Of a stretch of DNA of 64,000 nt, positions 34,582-45,400 are shown piece after piece. The position numbers were made by a program, and so were the translations under genes. The DNA comes from Winogradskyella sp. Lineage in GTDB: Bacteria; Bacteroidota; Bacteroidia; Flavobacteriales; Flavobacteriaceae. The notes below the pieces were generated by a model. It was not told the origin of the DNA and ran no database searches. It saw nothing but the letters and a program-made list of their open reading frames with translations. Position 1 is the first letter of the stretch, and every line of letters begins with the position of its first letter. The stretch is taken from NCBI RefSeq assembly GCF_025210595.1, contig NZ_JAOARH010000050.1, positions 1 through 64,000 on the forward strand, written 5' to 3'.

Positions 34582-37551
34582 ATGAAAAATAATTACCAAA
34601 ATCTTTTATTAAGCGTTTTAGCAGCTTTGTTTTTTGTATCGTTAGCTAATGCGCAGAAAACAAAAAATCCATGGTCAATAAATCATGGAGACCAAATTAA
34701 AAATGAAGATGTCATTTTTTATAAGTCAATACCTAAAAAATCTATTTTAATAGATATTAACATTGATGTTTTAAAACAACAGCTGGCCAATGTTCCGCAA
34801 CGTGATTTTTCGTCTAAAGATCAAGGTGTTGTTATGCAATTACCTAATCAAAATGGAAAACCAGAATCTTTTTTAGTTCAAGAAGCTTCTGTAATGGAAT
34901 ATGAACTTCAAGTACAATATCCAGAGATAAGATCTTTTGTTGGTAAGGGAATTGATAATCCATCTGCTCTTTTGAGATTCAGTATTTCCCCACAGAAAGG
35001 TTTTAGTGGTATGGTATTATCTGATGGAAAAACGGTTTTTATTGAGCCTTATACATCAGATTTAAGAACATATATTTCCTTTATCAATTCAAATGAAGAC
35101 GAGTCAATAGGAAATTTTGTTTGTGAAACAGAATATGATCCAGAAGATTTTAAAAAGTCTAGTGAAGACATTACTGCGCTAAGGAACGCTAATGATGGAA
35201 CTTTAAGGACTTATCGCTTAGCCCTTGCTTGTACAGGAGAATATGCACAATATCATGGCGGTACAGTTGCAGGAGCACTAGCAGCAATGAATGTTACAAT
35301 GGCGAGAGTAAATGGTGTTTTTGAAAGAGATTTAGGGTTAACTATGGTTATAGTAGGTAATAATTCTAATGTTATATTTTTAAATGCAGCAACTGATCCA
35401 TACACTAATAATAATGGTGGAGTAATGCTTGGTCAAAATCAAACGGCATGCGATGCTAATATTGGACCAGCAAATTATGATATAGGTCATGTGTTTAGCA
35501 CAGGAGGTGGAGGTATAGCAGCCTTAAGGTCTCCATGTACATCTAATAAAGCGCAAGGAGTTACAGGTTCGCCTGCACCAACTGGTGATGCTTTTGATAT
35601 TGATTACGTTGCTCATGAGATGGGTCATCAGTATGGAGGTAATCATACACAAAACAATAATTGTCAAAGATCGAGTGTGTCTGTAGAACCAGGAAGTGCT
35701 TCTTCAATTATGGGTTATGCAGGTATTTGTGCACCTAATGTGCAAAATAACAGTGATGATTACTTTAATGGACAAAACATTCTGGAAATGTGGAATAATA
35801 TTTCTACAGGTAATAGTAGTTCTTGTTTTGTAGGAACTGTAACCAATAATGTAGCACCTGTTGCAAATGCAGGGGCAAATTATAGTATTCCTAGATCAAC
35901 AGCATTTGTTTTAAGAGGTTCTGCAACTGATGCTGATACAGCAACAGGATTAACATACTGTTGGGAACAAATTGATGCAGATCCAGCGACAATGCCTCCA
36001 GTAGCAACAAGTAATCTAGGACCTCTTTTTAGATCATTAGACCCTACAGCATCTCCTAATCGTTACATGCCACCGTTAAGTACAGTAATGTCAGGTTCTT
36101 TAGCTACTACATGGCAAGTTGTACCATCTGTAGCTAGAACCATGAATTTTTCTTTAACAGTAAGAGATAATGAAACAGGTGGGGCAGCTACAGATTCTGA
36201 TAATATGGTTGTTGATGTACAAGGAGGGACACCTTTTACAGTTAATACTCCTCCTACATGGGCTGGAGGTTCTAGCCAACAAGTAACATGGGTTGTAGGT
36301 CAAACTAATTCAAGTCCTATAAATTGTCAAGCAGTTAATATTCTTTTCACTAATAATAATGGTGGATCTTTTACAACATTAGCAACTGGTGTTCCTAATA
36401 CTGGTTCTGCTACAATTACAGTTCCTGGAGGTAATACTAATAACGCAAAAATTCTTGTAGAAGCTGCTGATAACATTTTTTATGCAGTATCTAATACATT
36501 TTCTATTTCTAGTGCGCAAGATTTTAGTATAAACTCTACAACTGGAGATGTAAATGTTTGTAATCAAGACACAGCTACAATGGAATTTAGTTATGTTACA
36601 TCTAACGGCTTTTCTGAGACAACATCGTTTAGTGTTTCTGGCATACCTGCAGGTGCAGGATCTAGTTTAAGTCCTATGTCTTTAAGTGCAGATGGTACTG
36701 TAACTTTAAGTTTAACAGGCTTAAATGCCGTTGCAAGTAATACTTATACAATTACACTTACAGCAAGTTCTCCATCAATAAACAAGCAAACCACAGCAAA
36801 TTTAACTATTACTGATGGTGCATGCCCTTCAAACGGTAGTCTTCAATATCAGACTAGAACAACAGGTGTAATTTTTAATACTATAAATAACCTTGATGCT
36901 GGTCCTAAAACATCTCCTTACTCTGATTTTACAGCAATTTCTACAGATGTTGAAGCAGGGATGAATTATGATTTATCTGTAAGAGCAAATTCTGATGGAA
37001 ATTTTCAAATAATAACAAGAGTTTGGATAGATTGGAATCAAAATTGTTCTTTTGATGATGCTGGCGAAGAATATGATTTAGGTCTTTCTGCAAATATTGC
37101 AGATGCATTAACTGCAAATTCACCATTAAGTATTACTGTACCAAATGATGCCGTTGCAGGTAGCACTACAATGAGAGTTAGTACAAAGTATACTAATCCT
37201 GGTGCAAATGATGTTCCTACATCATGTGAGACTGGTTTTGATGGTGAAGTAGAAGATTATTCTCTTAACGTTATTAATAACTTAAGTATTGAGGATAATG
37301 AATTAGAAAATCTATCTATCTATCCTAATCCAAATAACGGTACATTTAATATTGGTTTTAATCCAAAATCGGGCGAAAATATTTATATTGAAGTTTATGA
37401 CATAAGAGGAAGAGCAATTTTCACAAACTCTTATAATAGTGTTAGTAGATTTGATGAAGTCATTAGCTTAGATAATGCACAGTCTGGTGTATATTTATTA
37501 AATATTTCAGACGGTTCTAATAAAATAACTAAGAAAATTATAGTTGACTAA
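34582..37551 (+). CDS. Reprolysin-like zinc metalloprotease with T9SS sorting tail
   Basis: The 989-residue secreted protein has a signal peptide ending SLANAQ (about 24), a propeptide-like region (about 25-200) and a metzincin catalytic domain with AHEMGHQYGGNH (H345, H349, H355 as zinc ligands). It then has Ig/Fn-like beta domains (about 430-750) and a GEVED domain (WIDWNQNCSFDDAGEEYDLG...FDGEVEDYSLNV). The Por-type T9SS tail is LSIYPNPNNGTFNIGF...GVYLLNISDGSNKITKKIIVD. It would digest external proteins. I use the ATG at 34582; a GTG immediately before it (34579) is also in frame. It is flanked by its own promoter and terminator, so monocistronic. Confidence 0.93.
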   Translation: MKNNYQNLLLSVLAALFFVSLANAQKTKNPWSINHGDQIKNEDVIFYKSIPKKSILIDINIDVLKQQLANVPQRDFSSKDQGVVMQLPNQNGKPESFLVQEASVMEYELQVQYPEIRSFVGKGIDNPSALLRFSISPQKGFSGMVLSDGKTVFIEPYTSDLRTYISFINSNEDESIGNFVCETEYDPEDFKKSSEDITALRNANDGTLRTYRLALACTGEYAQYHGGTVAGALAAMNVTMARVNGVFERDLGLTMVIVGNNSNVIFLNAATDPYTNNNGGVMLGQNQTACDANIGPANYDIGHVFSTGGGGIAALRSPCTSNKAQGVTGSPAPTGDAFDIDYVAHEMGHQYGGNHTQNNNCQRSSVSVEPGSASSIMGYAGICAPNVQNNSDDYFNGQNILEMWNNISTGNSSSCFVGTVTNNVAPVANAGANYSIPRSTAFVLRGSATDADTATGLTYCWEQIDADPATMPPVATSNLGPLFRSLDPTASPNRYMPPLSTVMSGSLATTWQVVPSVARTMNFSLTVRDNETGGAATDSDNMVVDVQGGTPFTVNTPPTWAGGSSQQVTWVVGQTNSSPINCQAVNILFTNNNGGSFTTLATGVPNTGSATITVPGGNTNNAKILVEAADNIFYAVSNTFSISSAQDFSINSTTGDVNVCNQDTATMEFSYVTSNGFSETTSFSVSGIPAGAGSSLSPMSLSADGTVTLSLTGLNAVASNTYTITLTASSPSINKQTTANLTITDGACPSNGSLQYQTRTTGVIFNTINNLDAGPKTSPYSDFTAISTDVEAGMNYDLSVRANSDGNFQIITRVWIDWNQNCSFDDAGEEYDLGLSANIADALTANSPLSITVPNDAVAGSTTMRVSTKYTNPGANDVPTSCETGFDGEVEDYSLNVINNLSIEDNELENLSIYPNPNNGTFNIGFNPKSGENIYIEVYDIRGRAIFTNSYNSVSRFDEVISLDNAQSGVYLLNISDGSNKITKKIIVD

Positions 37552-37568
37552 TTTTTAATACATAATAT

Positions 37569-37598
37569 AAAAGCTCCTAAATTTAGGAGCTTTTTTTT
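37569..37598 (+). terminator. Metalloprotease terminator
   Basis: A perfect 13-base inverted repeat (37569-37581 and 37582-37594; core AGCTCCTAAA) ends in eight T, four bases before the next ATG. Confidence 0.9.
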
Positions 37599-37601
37599 GC
37601 T

Positions 37602-38714
37602 ATGAATTTATCTTATTGGGAAATAAAAACTTGGCTATCTAACGTTGATTTTACAATAGTTGGAAGCGGAATAGTCGGTCTTAATTGTGCACTGCAACTA
37701 AGAAAAAGGTTTCCTAAATCTAAGATCCTTATATTAGAAAAAGGATTTTTACCGCAAGGAGCAAGCACTAAAAATGCCGGATTTGCTTGTTTTGGTAGTT
37801 TAAGTGAAATCATAGATGATTTAAAATCACATTCTGAACAAGAAATCGTAAACCTTGTAAAAAAAAGGGTAGATGGACTACAATTACTTCGTAATACACT
37901 AGGAGATAAGGCAATTGACTACCAAAATTTTGGTGGTTATGAACTATTCACTAATGATAATGAAGCGCTTTATAATTCTTGTGCTGAAAAGCAGCAATTC
38001 ATTAACGAACTTTTAGAACCGCTTTTTAACGACAAGGTTTTTACATTTTGTGATAATCGTTTCAGTTTTCAACATATAAAGCCGAATTATAGCTTTAATA
38101 AATTTGAAGGGCAGATAGATACCGGAAAAATGATGGAAGCCTTACTTTTCAAGGTTAAATCATTTGGAATACAAATATTAAATAACTGTACTGTTGAAAG
38201 CTTTTCAGGTGAATTAAATAAAGTAAAAATCAAAACCAATTCTTTTGAGTTTTCAACTTCAAAACTATGTATTGCAACAAATGGTTTTGCGTCTCAACTT
38301 ATAGACCAAGAAGTTAAACCAGCTAGAGCACAAGTTTTAATTACAAAACCCATTGAAAACCTTCATATTAAAGGAACATTTCACTTAGATAGAGGATATT
38401 ATTACTTCAGGAATATTGATAATAGAATCTTATTTGGTGGAGGTAGAAATTTAGATTTTAAAACAGAAGAGACTGATGAATTTGGCGAAACTAAGATCAT
38501 TCAAAACAAGCTTGAAGAGTTGCTAAAAACAACAATATTACCAAACATTAATTTTGAAATAGATTATCGCTGGTCTGGAATTATGGGTGTTGGCGAACAA
38601 AAAAAAGCCATAGTTAAACAATTGAGTAACAATATATATTGTGGAGTGCGCTTAGGAGGAATGGGAGTTGCCATTGGCAGTACAGTGGGTTTAGAACTAG
38701 CAGATTTAATATAA
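37602..38714 (+). CDS. FAD-dependent oxidoreductase (DadA/glycine-oxidase-like)
   Basis: The 370-residue protein has a Rossmann GxGxxG motif at about 22-27 (VGSGIVGLNCALQLRKR), the DAO-family STKNAGFACFGS and a C-terminal FAD loop GVRLGGMGVAIGSTVGLELADLI. The family oxidises the amine of amino acids or related compounds. Substrate unknown. Its stop is immediately followed by the ATG of the GreA-like gene and then the RND gene, so these three form an operon. Confidence 0.88.
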   Translation: MNLSYWEIKTWLSNVDFTIVGSGIVGLNCALQLRKRFPKSKILILEKGFLPQGASTKNAGFACFGSLSEIIDDLKSHSEQEIVNLVKKRVDGLQLLRNTLGDKAIDYQNFGGYELFTNDNEALYNSCAEKQQFINELLEPLFNDKVFTFCDNRFSFQHIKPNYSFNKFEGQIDTGKMMEALLFKVKSFGIQILNNCTVESFSGELNKVKIKTNSFEFSTSKLCIATNGFASQLIDQEVKPARAQVLITKPIENLHIKGTFHLDRGYYYFRNIDNRILFGGGRNLDFKTEETDEFGETKIIQNKLEELLKTTILPNINFEIDYRWSGIMGVGEQKKAIVKQLSNNIYCGVRLGGMGVAIGSTVGLELADLI

Positions 38715-39164
38715 ATGGATATCAAGGAACAGCTTTATAACGAGTGCAAAGAGAATTTAGAGAATCGCTTACAGGTTATTCAAAACAATATTTTAGATAT
38801 AGAAACTGCACTACAATCCGAGACTAAAAGTAGTGCTGGTGATAAGCACGAAACAGGTCGAGCTATGCTGCAGTTAGAGCGCGAAAAGTTAGGGCAACGT
38901 TTAGCAGAAATTCAAAAATTGCAAGATTTACTTCAAAAAACAGATTATAAAGCAACGCATACTAAAGTAGCTCTCGGAAGTATTGTGTTTACCTCAAATT
39001 TAAATTATTACATAGCCATTAGTACTGGTGAACTTAAAATTAACGAAACCTGTTTTTATGCTATTTCACCAGCAACACCAATAGCTCAAGTGTTGTTGGG
39101 TAAAGAAGAGGGAGATGTTGTTAGCTTTAGAAATAGTACATTTACAGTATTAAAAGTGATGTAA
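38715..39164 (+). CDS. GreA/GreB-like protein
   Basis: The 149-residue protein has an N-terminal coiled-coil-like helix pair (about 1-80; NECKENLENRLQVIQNNILDIETAL, REKLGQRLAEIQKLQDLL) and a C-terminal FKBP-like Gre domain (KVALGSIVFTSNLNYYIAIS...SPATPIAQVLLGKEEGDVVSFRNSTFTVLKV). The coiled-coil tip shows SSAGDKHETG in place of a clear acidic DxxE pair, so RNA-cleavage stimulation is not assured. Orthologues have been labelled 3-oxoacyl-ACP synthase; nothing in the sequence supports that. It may bind the RNA polymerase secondary channel. Start abuts the previous stop. Confidence 0.75.
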   Translation: MDIKEQLYNECKENLENRLQVIQNNILDIETALQSETKSSAGDKHETGRAMLQLEREKLGQRLAEIQKLQDLLQKTDYKATHTKVALGSIVFTSNLNYYIAISTGELKINETCFYAISPATPIAQVLLGKEEGDVVSFRNSTFTVLKVM

Positions 39165-39197
39165 ATATTCTATCGTGTTTTTCAATATTTTCTATTA

Positions 39198-41450
39198 ATG
39201 AAAAATCTTAAGACAATTGTTAAAACCATAATTAAGTTTAGAGTTGTTATTATAATACTTCTAACGGTTTTAATGGCCTTGGCGAACTACCAAACTATCA
39301 ATAAGCTTAAGATTGATAATTCGTTAACGATATGGTTTTTAGAAGATGATCCCAGTTATAAAGCATATATAGATTTTCAGGAAAAATTTGGTTCAGATGA
39401 AATATACATTGCTATGTTTCCTTTGGAAAATGCACTATCAAAAGATAAAATCAACAAACTAAAAGAACTTACTAATGCAGTTGAAGCTTTTCCATATGTA
39501 AAGACATCGTATAGTTTAGCAAAGGCTAAATACCCTTTATATACCAATAATAGTGTTCGTTTTCTTGATTTGTATAACTCTGAACGAAGTGAAAAAGGAT
39601 TAAAGAGTTTATTTTCTAAGCTTCCTAATGTTACTACTCAATTAGTTTCGGAAGATTACAAAAACTTATTTTTTTACATTCAGCTAAATCCTACACCTAC
39701 TATTGAAGCACAACGAAAAGATATTTTAGGTGAAATAACTAAAACAATAGCGCATTATTTTGAAGAATATCATTTAACAGGACCACCAGTTTTAAATGAG
39801 GCCTACAGCAAAGGTATTTATAAGGAAAGCTTAATGTTTGGCATACTAACGGTTTTGGTAATAACTGTAATGCTTTTGTTCTTGTTGCCAAGCAAGCGTT
39901 ATCTTATTGTGGCACTATTATCAGTAGCTGTACCTGTGAGTTTGCTATTTGGTATTATTACTGCTATGGGATTTTCGTTGAATATGATTTCTATGCTTAT
40001 TCCAACCATATTAATGGTTTATAGTGTTAGTGATGCTGTACACATTATTAATATTTACCATAAAGAAGGTCTTAAAAACCAGTCGCTTTCAAAAGTCGAT
40101 TTATTAGCAATTGCCATTAGAAAAAGCTTCACACCTTGTTTCTATACTACATTAACCACCTTTGTGGGCTACTTTGCGTTGTACTTATCACCTTTGCCAG
40201 CGTTTAAAAATATGGGTGTTTTTACCTGTATAGGCTTATTGTTGAGTTTTACATTAGTTTATGTAATTACTATAATAGGCTTTAGTTTTATGACGCTTAA
40301 TTTTAAGAAAGCACAACCTATTTTATCATTTAAAGAATTAAGCCAAACACAATTTATAGATTGGTTAAATGGATTTACAACTCAATATAAAACAAGCATT
40401 ATTGTAGGTTTTACTGCATTGTTAATCTTTGGTTTATATGCAGTAACACAGGTTAAAATAGACACACGCTCTATAGATTTATTGGCAGAAGGTGAAGCCA
40501 AAGAAGATTTAAGAATTGTAGAAGAACAACTAAAAGGGAGTTCTAGATTACAACTTAATGTTTCTACCATAAGTGGTAATGCCATTTTGAATAGAGAAGC
40601 AATGAAACAGCTAGAGGTGTTTCAAAACAAGTTAGAGGACAATCCATTGATTATTGCACCAGTTTCTGTGGTTAATATTAAATCATTTTTAGAAAAACGT
40701 TCACCAGTTTTATTTCAGAGTAATGTTTCTGAAGAGCGAGTTAAAAAGATTTTATCTACTGTAGATAATACCGATAACAATTTCTTTAAATTATTTTCTG
40801 AAGATTTTTCTACCGCAGGAATTACCTTGAGTTTGCCAGAAATGACAACTTCGGAATTAGAACAAATCCTTGTAGACATTGAGCAGAACTTTCAAGAAAC
40901 ATTTAATAACAATGCGTTTAAGCTTAAAATAAACGGTTTTGCTGTTGTTTTTGCACAGCTTAATAACTTTATACTAGAGACACAGTTTAAGTCGTTTTTT
41001 GCTGCGTTTTTTGTAGCATTCTTGTGTCTTTTAATTTTTATAAAAAGTATTAGAACTACATTATTGGTTTTAATTCCTAATGTTTTACCATTAGCTATTT
41101 TAGCAATTGTAATGAGTTTATTAGACATTCCGTTAGATGTGTCAACAGCAATGATAACACCTATAATGCTAGGCATAGCTATGGATGATACCATTCACTT
41201 AGTTTATAAATACCGAAAAAGTAAAACCATTTCTGGTTCACCAAATGAACGTATGGATAGTGCTATGCATTATACAGGAAGTGCTTTGTTTTCAACCACA
41301 ATTGCCTTGGTAGGTGGTTTTTTAATAATAGCGTCTAGTGCTACACCATCGGTTAGTGATTTCGGAATTTTATGTGCTGTAACCGTTGCTATTGCTTTAA
41401 TTACAGATATTTTTTATTTACCAGCTTTATTAAAAAAGTTTGATAAATAA
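39198..41450 (+). CDS. RND-superfamily (MMPL-type) exporter
   Basis: The 750-residue protein has two homologous halves, each with one helix, a periplasmic loop domain and five helices. Helix 1 is at about 13-30. SLNMISMLIPTILMVYSVSDAVHIINIYHKEG and STAMITPIMLGIAMDDTIHLVYKYRKSK are the paired helix-4 motifs with the Asp residues that relay protons. No membrane-fusion or TolC-type gene is adjacent, so it is the stand-alone hydrophobe-exporter type, possibly moving lipids or hopanoid-like compounds. It ends six bases from the convergent ABC ATPase stop. Confidence 0.9.
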   Translation: MKNLKTIVKTIIKFRVVIIILLTVLMALANYQTINKLKIDNSLTIWFLEDDPSYKAYIDFQEKFGSDEIYIAMFPLENALSKDKINKLKELTNAVEAFPYVKTSYSLAKAKYPLYTNNSVRFLDLYNSERSEKGLKSLFSKLPNVTTQLVSEDYKNLFFYIQLNPTPTIEAQRKDILGEITKTIAHYFEEYHLTGPPVLNEAYSKGIYKESLMFGILTVLVITVMLLFLLPSKRYLIVALLSVAVPVSLLFGIITAMGFSLNMISMLIPTILMVYSVSDAVHIINIYHKEGLKNQSLSKVDLLAIAIRKSFTPCFYTTLTTFVGYFALYLSPLPAFKNMGVFTCIGLLLSFTLVYVITIIGFSFMTLNFKKAQPILSFKELSQTQFIDWLNGFTTQYKTSIIVGFTALLIFGLYAVTQVKIDTRSIDLLAEGEAKEDLRIVEEQLKGSSRLQLNVSTISGNAILNREAMKQLEVFQNKLEDNPLIIAPVSVVNIKSFLEKRSPVLFQSNVSEERVKKILSTVDNTDNNFFKLFSEDFSTAGITLSLPEMTTSELEQILVDIEQNFQETFNNNAFKLKINGFAVVFAQLNNFILETQFKSFFAAFFVAFLCLLIFIKSIRTTLLVLIPNVLPLAILAIVMSLLDIPLDVSTAMITPIMLGIAMDDTIHLVYKYRKSKTISGSPNERMDSAMHYTGSALFSTTIALVGGFLIIASSATPSVSDFGILCAVTVAIALITDIFYLPALLKKFDK

Positions 41451-41456
41451 CTGAAA

Positions 41457-42368
41457 TTATTTTGAAATTTTAAATGAAATAAGAGTGTCTGTACTTAACG
41501 ATTCTCTATGAGAAATATATATGAGTTTCTTATTAAATTCAGCTTCGATTAGCCAATTTTGCCCATTAAAATAAGATTGTTTAACTCTAGCTTTTAGGTC
41601 TGAACTTTCAACAATTCTTAATTGATGCGCGTAATATATTTTATCATTTATGATATTGAATTCCTCAAAGAAGGAAGCAATTAATGGGAGCTTCGGGTTT
41701 TTATAAAGGTTTTGAGGTGTGTCTTCAGCTATGATTTTCTTATCATCGAGCACAATCATTTTATCAGCAAAGCCCAACACATCATTTTTATCGTGAGTAG
41801 CAACAATACAAGATATATTTTGTTGCTTTAGATACTTAAAAACATTCCTCCGTAGAGACTGTTTTTTAAAATTATCGATATGGCTAAAAGGCTCGTCTAA
41901 CAATAAAATTTCAGGTTCTTTAGCTAAAGCTCTTGCAATGGCTACACGTTGTTTCTGTCCACCACTTAGGTTTTTAACTTTAGTTTTAGCAAATGGTTCT
42001 AATTCAACAATTTTGATAAGCTCTTGGGTTCGTTTTTCTTTTTCCTTAGGATAAAAACGCGATAGATGCTTACCTATATTATCTTCAACTGAAGTAAAAG
42101 GCATTAAATCAAATTCTTGAGAAACATATTTTATAAAATCATAACCAACAACTAAGTTGAACTTAGGACCAAGAATTTCGGTATCCTTCCATAAAATTTG
42201 CCCTTGGTCTAAATCATATTCTCCAAAAATTAAATTAAGAAGTGTACTCTTGCCAGAACCACTTTCACCTATAATTGCTAGATTTTCTCCACTATTTACT
42301 ATAAAATCAATGTGACTTAACACATTGGTTTTTGTATAGCCGAAAGAGATATGTTTTACTTGAAGCAT
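41457..42368 (-). CDS. Orphan ABC transporter ATP-binding protein
   Basis: The protein, about 303 residues, has Walker A GESGSGKST, Q-loop VSQEFDLMPF, signature LSGGQKQRVAIARAL, Walker B ILLLDEPFSHID and a switch His in ATHDK. A short C-terminal extension (about 230-303) resembles a TOBE-like regulatory domain, as in PotA/FbpC-type importers. No permease or binding protein is adjacent. I start it at the ATG at 42368 (MLQVKHISFGY); an in-frame ATG at 42383 overlaps the neighbouring terminator. Confidence 0.88.
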   Translation of the reverse strand: MLQVKHISFGYTKTNVLSHIDFIVNSGENLAIIGESGSGKSTLLNLIFGEYDLDQGQILWKDTEILGPKFNLVVGYDFIKYVSQEFDLMPFTSVEDNIGKHLSRFYPKEKEKRTQELIKIVELEPFAKTKVKNLSGGQKQRVAIARALAKEPEILLLDEPFSHIDNFKKQSLRRNVFKYLKQQNISCIVATHDKNDVLGFADKMIVLDDKKIIAEDTPQNLYKNPKLPLIASFFEEFNIINDKIYYAHQLRIVESSDLKARVKQSYFNGQNWLIEAEFNKKLIYISHRESLSTDTLISFKISK

Positions 42369-42384
42369 GCACAAAAATACCATA

Positions 42385-42416
42385 AAAAAGCCGCTTGAAT
42401 TTTCAAGCGGCTTTTT
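42385..42416 (-). terminator. Terminator of the FG-GAP protein gene
   Basis: A 15-base inverted repeat (42385-42399 and 42402-42416; core AAGCCGCTTGAA) ends in a T run on the minus strand, downstream of the stop at 42437 and just before the ABC ATPase start. Confidence 0.9.
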
Positions 42417-42436
42417 AGTTTTAAACTAAATATGCA

Positions 42437-45400
42437 TTACTTTTTTATAAACTTTTTTCTAATGCTTTTTCCATTAGATTCAATTCTTAAAAAGTATACA
42501 CCTCCTTGAAGGCTTGAAACATTAATTTCATTATTAGTTAACTTTTGATTATAAACTTTTTTACCAGTAACATCAAAAACTGTAGCAATTTTTTCTGTTA
42601 AAGTAGCTGGTGTTTTAATTTTTAATACATCATTAACTGGGTTTGGATAAATAGAAATATCTACAAGTGTTTCATCTTCTATACTTAAAGGATGGGTTCC
42701 TTCTACTATTGTATGTGTACTGTTGATGCTTGGGTTAGGTACAACATCGATAACACCAGATGGCCAATACACTCTTATTTCGGTAATTGCAGTACTAGAA
42801 CCAATACCAAAATGAGTATTTAGAGAGCTCATAAACTCAAACCCTTCTCCACTTCTTACATCTCTGATTTGTGTGCCAAAATCGGTAACCAATTCTACAC
42901 GTGCTCCAATTCCGTTTCTGTTACTGTAATTTGGTGTAACGTGAGCCATACCCACAGTATTTATTTTCACCCAATTATTACTATTACCTAAGTTATAATA
43001 TCTCATGCCACTGTAATAAAGATCAATAAATCCGTCATTATTTAAATCTCCAAAACTTCCGTTTTTATAATTAATTTGTTGGTCATCAGCATCTTCAAAA
43101 GTCATGTCGCCTTTTCCATACATTATAGAACCATTACTAACGATATCTAAATATCCATCATTATCTATATCATAAACAGAACTCTCCCAGCCTGTAGGTG
43201 CAGAAATTCCAGCACCAGCAGTAACATCAGTAAAAATATAGTCGTTATTTGGGTTTCCATCGTCTGAGAAACCACTATTTTCCATTAATTTATGAGTGCC
43301 AGAACTTGCACCAACAAACACATCCATGTCTCCGTCGTTATCAAAATCTCCCCAAGCAGAAGACCAAGTTTGCATTGGGTCATTTAGCCCTATAGCAGCA
43401 GCATTTTCTGTAAAAGTGCCATCTCCATTATTAGTGTACATAATATTGGTTCTTCTAGCCTCTGCACCACCACATTTAGCAACAAATAGATCTATATTTC
43501 TATCGTTGTTATAATCTATCCAAATAGATCCATAATCACCACCTGAAGGGTAATTACCAAGTTCGTAAGGTGCGCCAGGAGTAACATCAGACTGGTAGTA
43601 TGTTAGATTACCTGTGCCATCATTTATAAAATATACATTTGGTTGAACATCATGGCAAACAAAAGCATCGAGGTTACCATCGTTATCTATATCTACAAAG
43701 TTAGAACGTTGAGAGAATACATACTCTGTTGTGGATTGTTCTGTAAAACTAGTACCATCATTACTGGCTTGCATAAAAGTTACACCACTTCCTGCTCCGT
43801 ATAATAAATCTGTTTTTCCGTTAGCATCAAAATCAGCAGCAGCAATACTCCAACTTGGCAAATAGTCTGCACTAGGTGTTGTAATATTAATGCTTGTAAA
43901 TGAACCATCTGCATTTTGTTGTTGAATATTTACGTTAGTAGCAGAAACACCTACAATATCATCTAAAAAGTCACCATTCATATCAACCACAGCTAAATCC
44001 TGACCACTTACACTTATTGGTACTTGATTAAAGTTAATTCTAGAAGGAACTTGTGTAGTAAATGTATAAGGACCTGAATAACTTGAAGTTTCTCCTGTAC
44101 ATATAGATTGAACATAAAAATCGTAACTAGTACCAGGTGTTAAATTACTTAAATTGTAAGTGGTGCTTGTAACACCATTAACAGCATTTCCTGATCCTAA
44201 AGAAAACCCAGAAGGCCCCCATTCTATATTCCATTGTGTTGCAATACCATTTTCAGTCCATGTTAAATTAGCAGCATTTATGATAATACCTGTAGCGTCT
44301 AAATTAATTGGATCAGGACAGCTTGCTCCTTCTTCAATACACACATCTGCCATTCCATTTTGTTGATCTCTCCAAAGAACTGCATAATAAGTAGCGCCAG
44401 GTGTTAAACCATTAATTAGCTCCGAGGAATCACCAGCGTCAAACCCATTATTGTTACATGAAGAAACTGCAGTGCCATCACAAGCATCATAAACTTCTAA
44501 TCCGATACTATCAGCAGCTCCACTAAAGTTAAAAGTTACTGATCCAATTGCAGGAGCAGTAAAACTAACAAAATAACCATAGTTACCTACAGCATCACAA
44601 TTTGGATTTTCATCAGAGTTGTCAATGTCTATTGCTGTACTAAAGTCAAAAACTGTTGGTGTTGCTGTACTGCAATCTTGTTCTACATTCATACTAATAG
44701 CAGACGCACATGCAGAAGGAGAAGGAATTCCAAAACCTATTGGGCCAATAAAACTAGACAGGTTTCCACCACCACAATCAGATTGTATGTAAAATTCATA
44801 GTCTGTTCCAGGTGTTAAACCAACAAGAGTGTAAGGGTTTGATGCGCTTGAGACAAAATTTCCAGTTCCAGGTGTAAACCCAACAGGACCCCATTCAATA
44901 TTCCATGTTGTTGCAACACCTATTTCTGTCCAGATTAAATCGGCAGTTGTTTCACTTATATTTACTACATCTAGATTAATAGGGTCTAAACATGTAGTAG
45001 AAGGATCTAAAGATGTAATTGTTGGCGATTGAAAACAAAATCCATAACCCCAAGAACCATTGTCTTGGTAGGAAATTCTATATCTAAATCCAGATAATTG
45101 ATTGCTAGAAAAACCAGAAATATTTAATAAAGGTTGACTTAAACTATAAAACGTAGCATTACAATAATTAGAAGTTGGAGCTCCGGTTGTGTCAGTATCA
45201 TATGAACTTCCCCAAACGACCCATTGAGAGTTATCAGCATCCCAATATTCAATTGTAATGGTTTCAGTTTGGTATACGTTAAAAACATAATTTGCTTGTA
45301 AAGAAATATATGTTTCACCAGCATTGAATGCTGTAGATAAATCTATTACAGGTGATTCTGCGGCTAAATTACTATCAGTTCCACTTCCAGCGTCGTCATC

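Noticed and set aside
38715..39164. Annotation as 3-oxoacyl-ACP synthase
   Set aside because: No thiolase-fold motifs; the sequence is a coiled coil plus a Gre-type C-terminal domain.
42369..42383. Upstream ATG for the ABC ATPase
   Set aside because: It lies at the edge of a strong terminator and adds residues not in the family.
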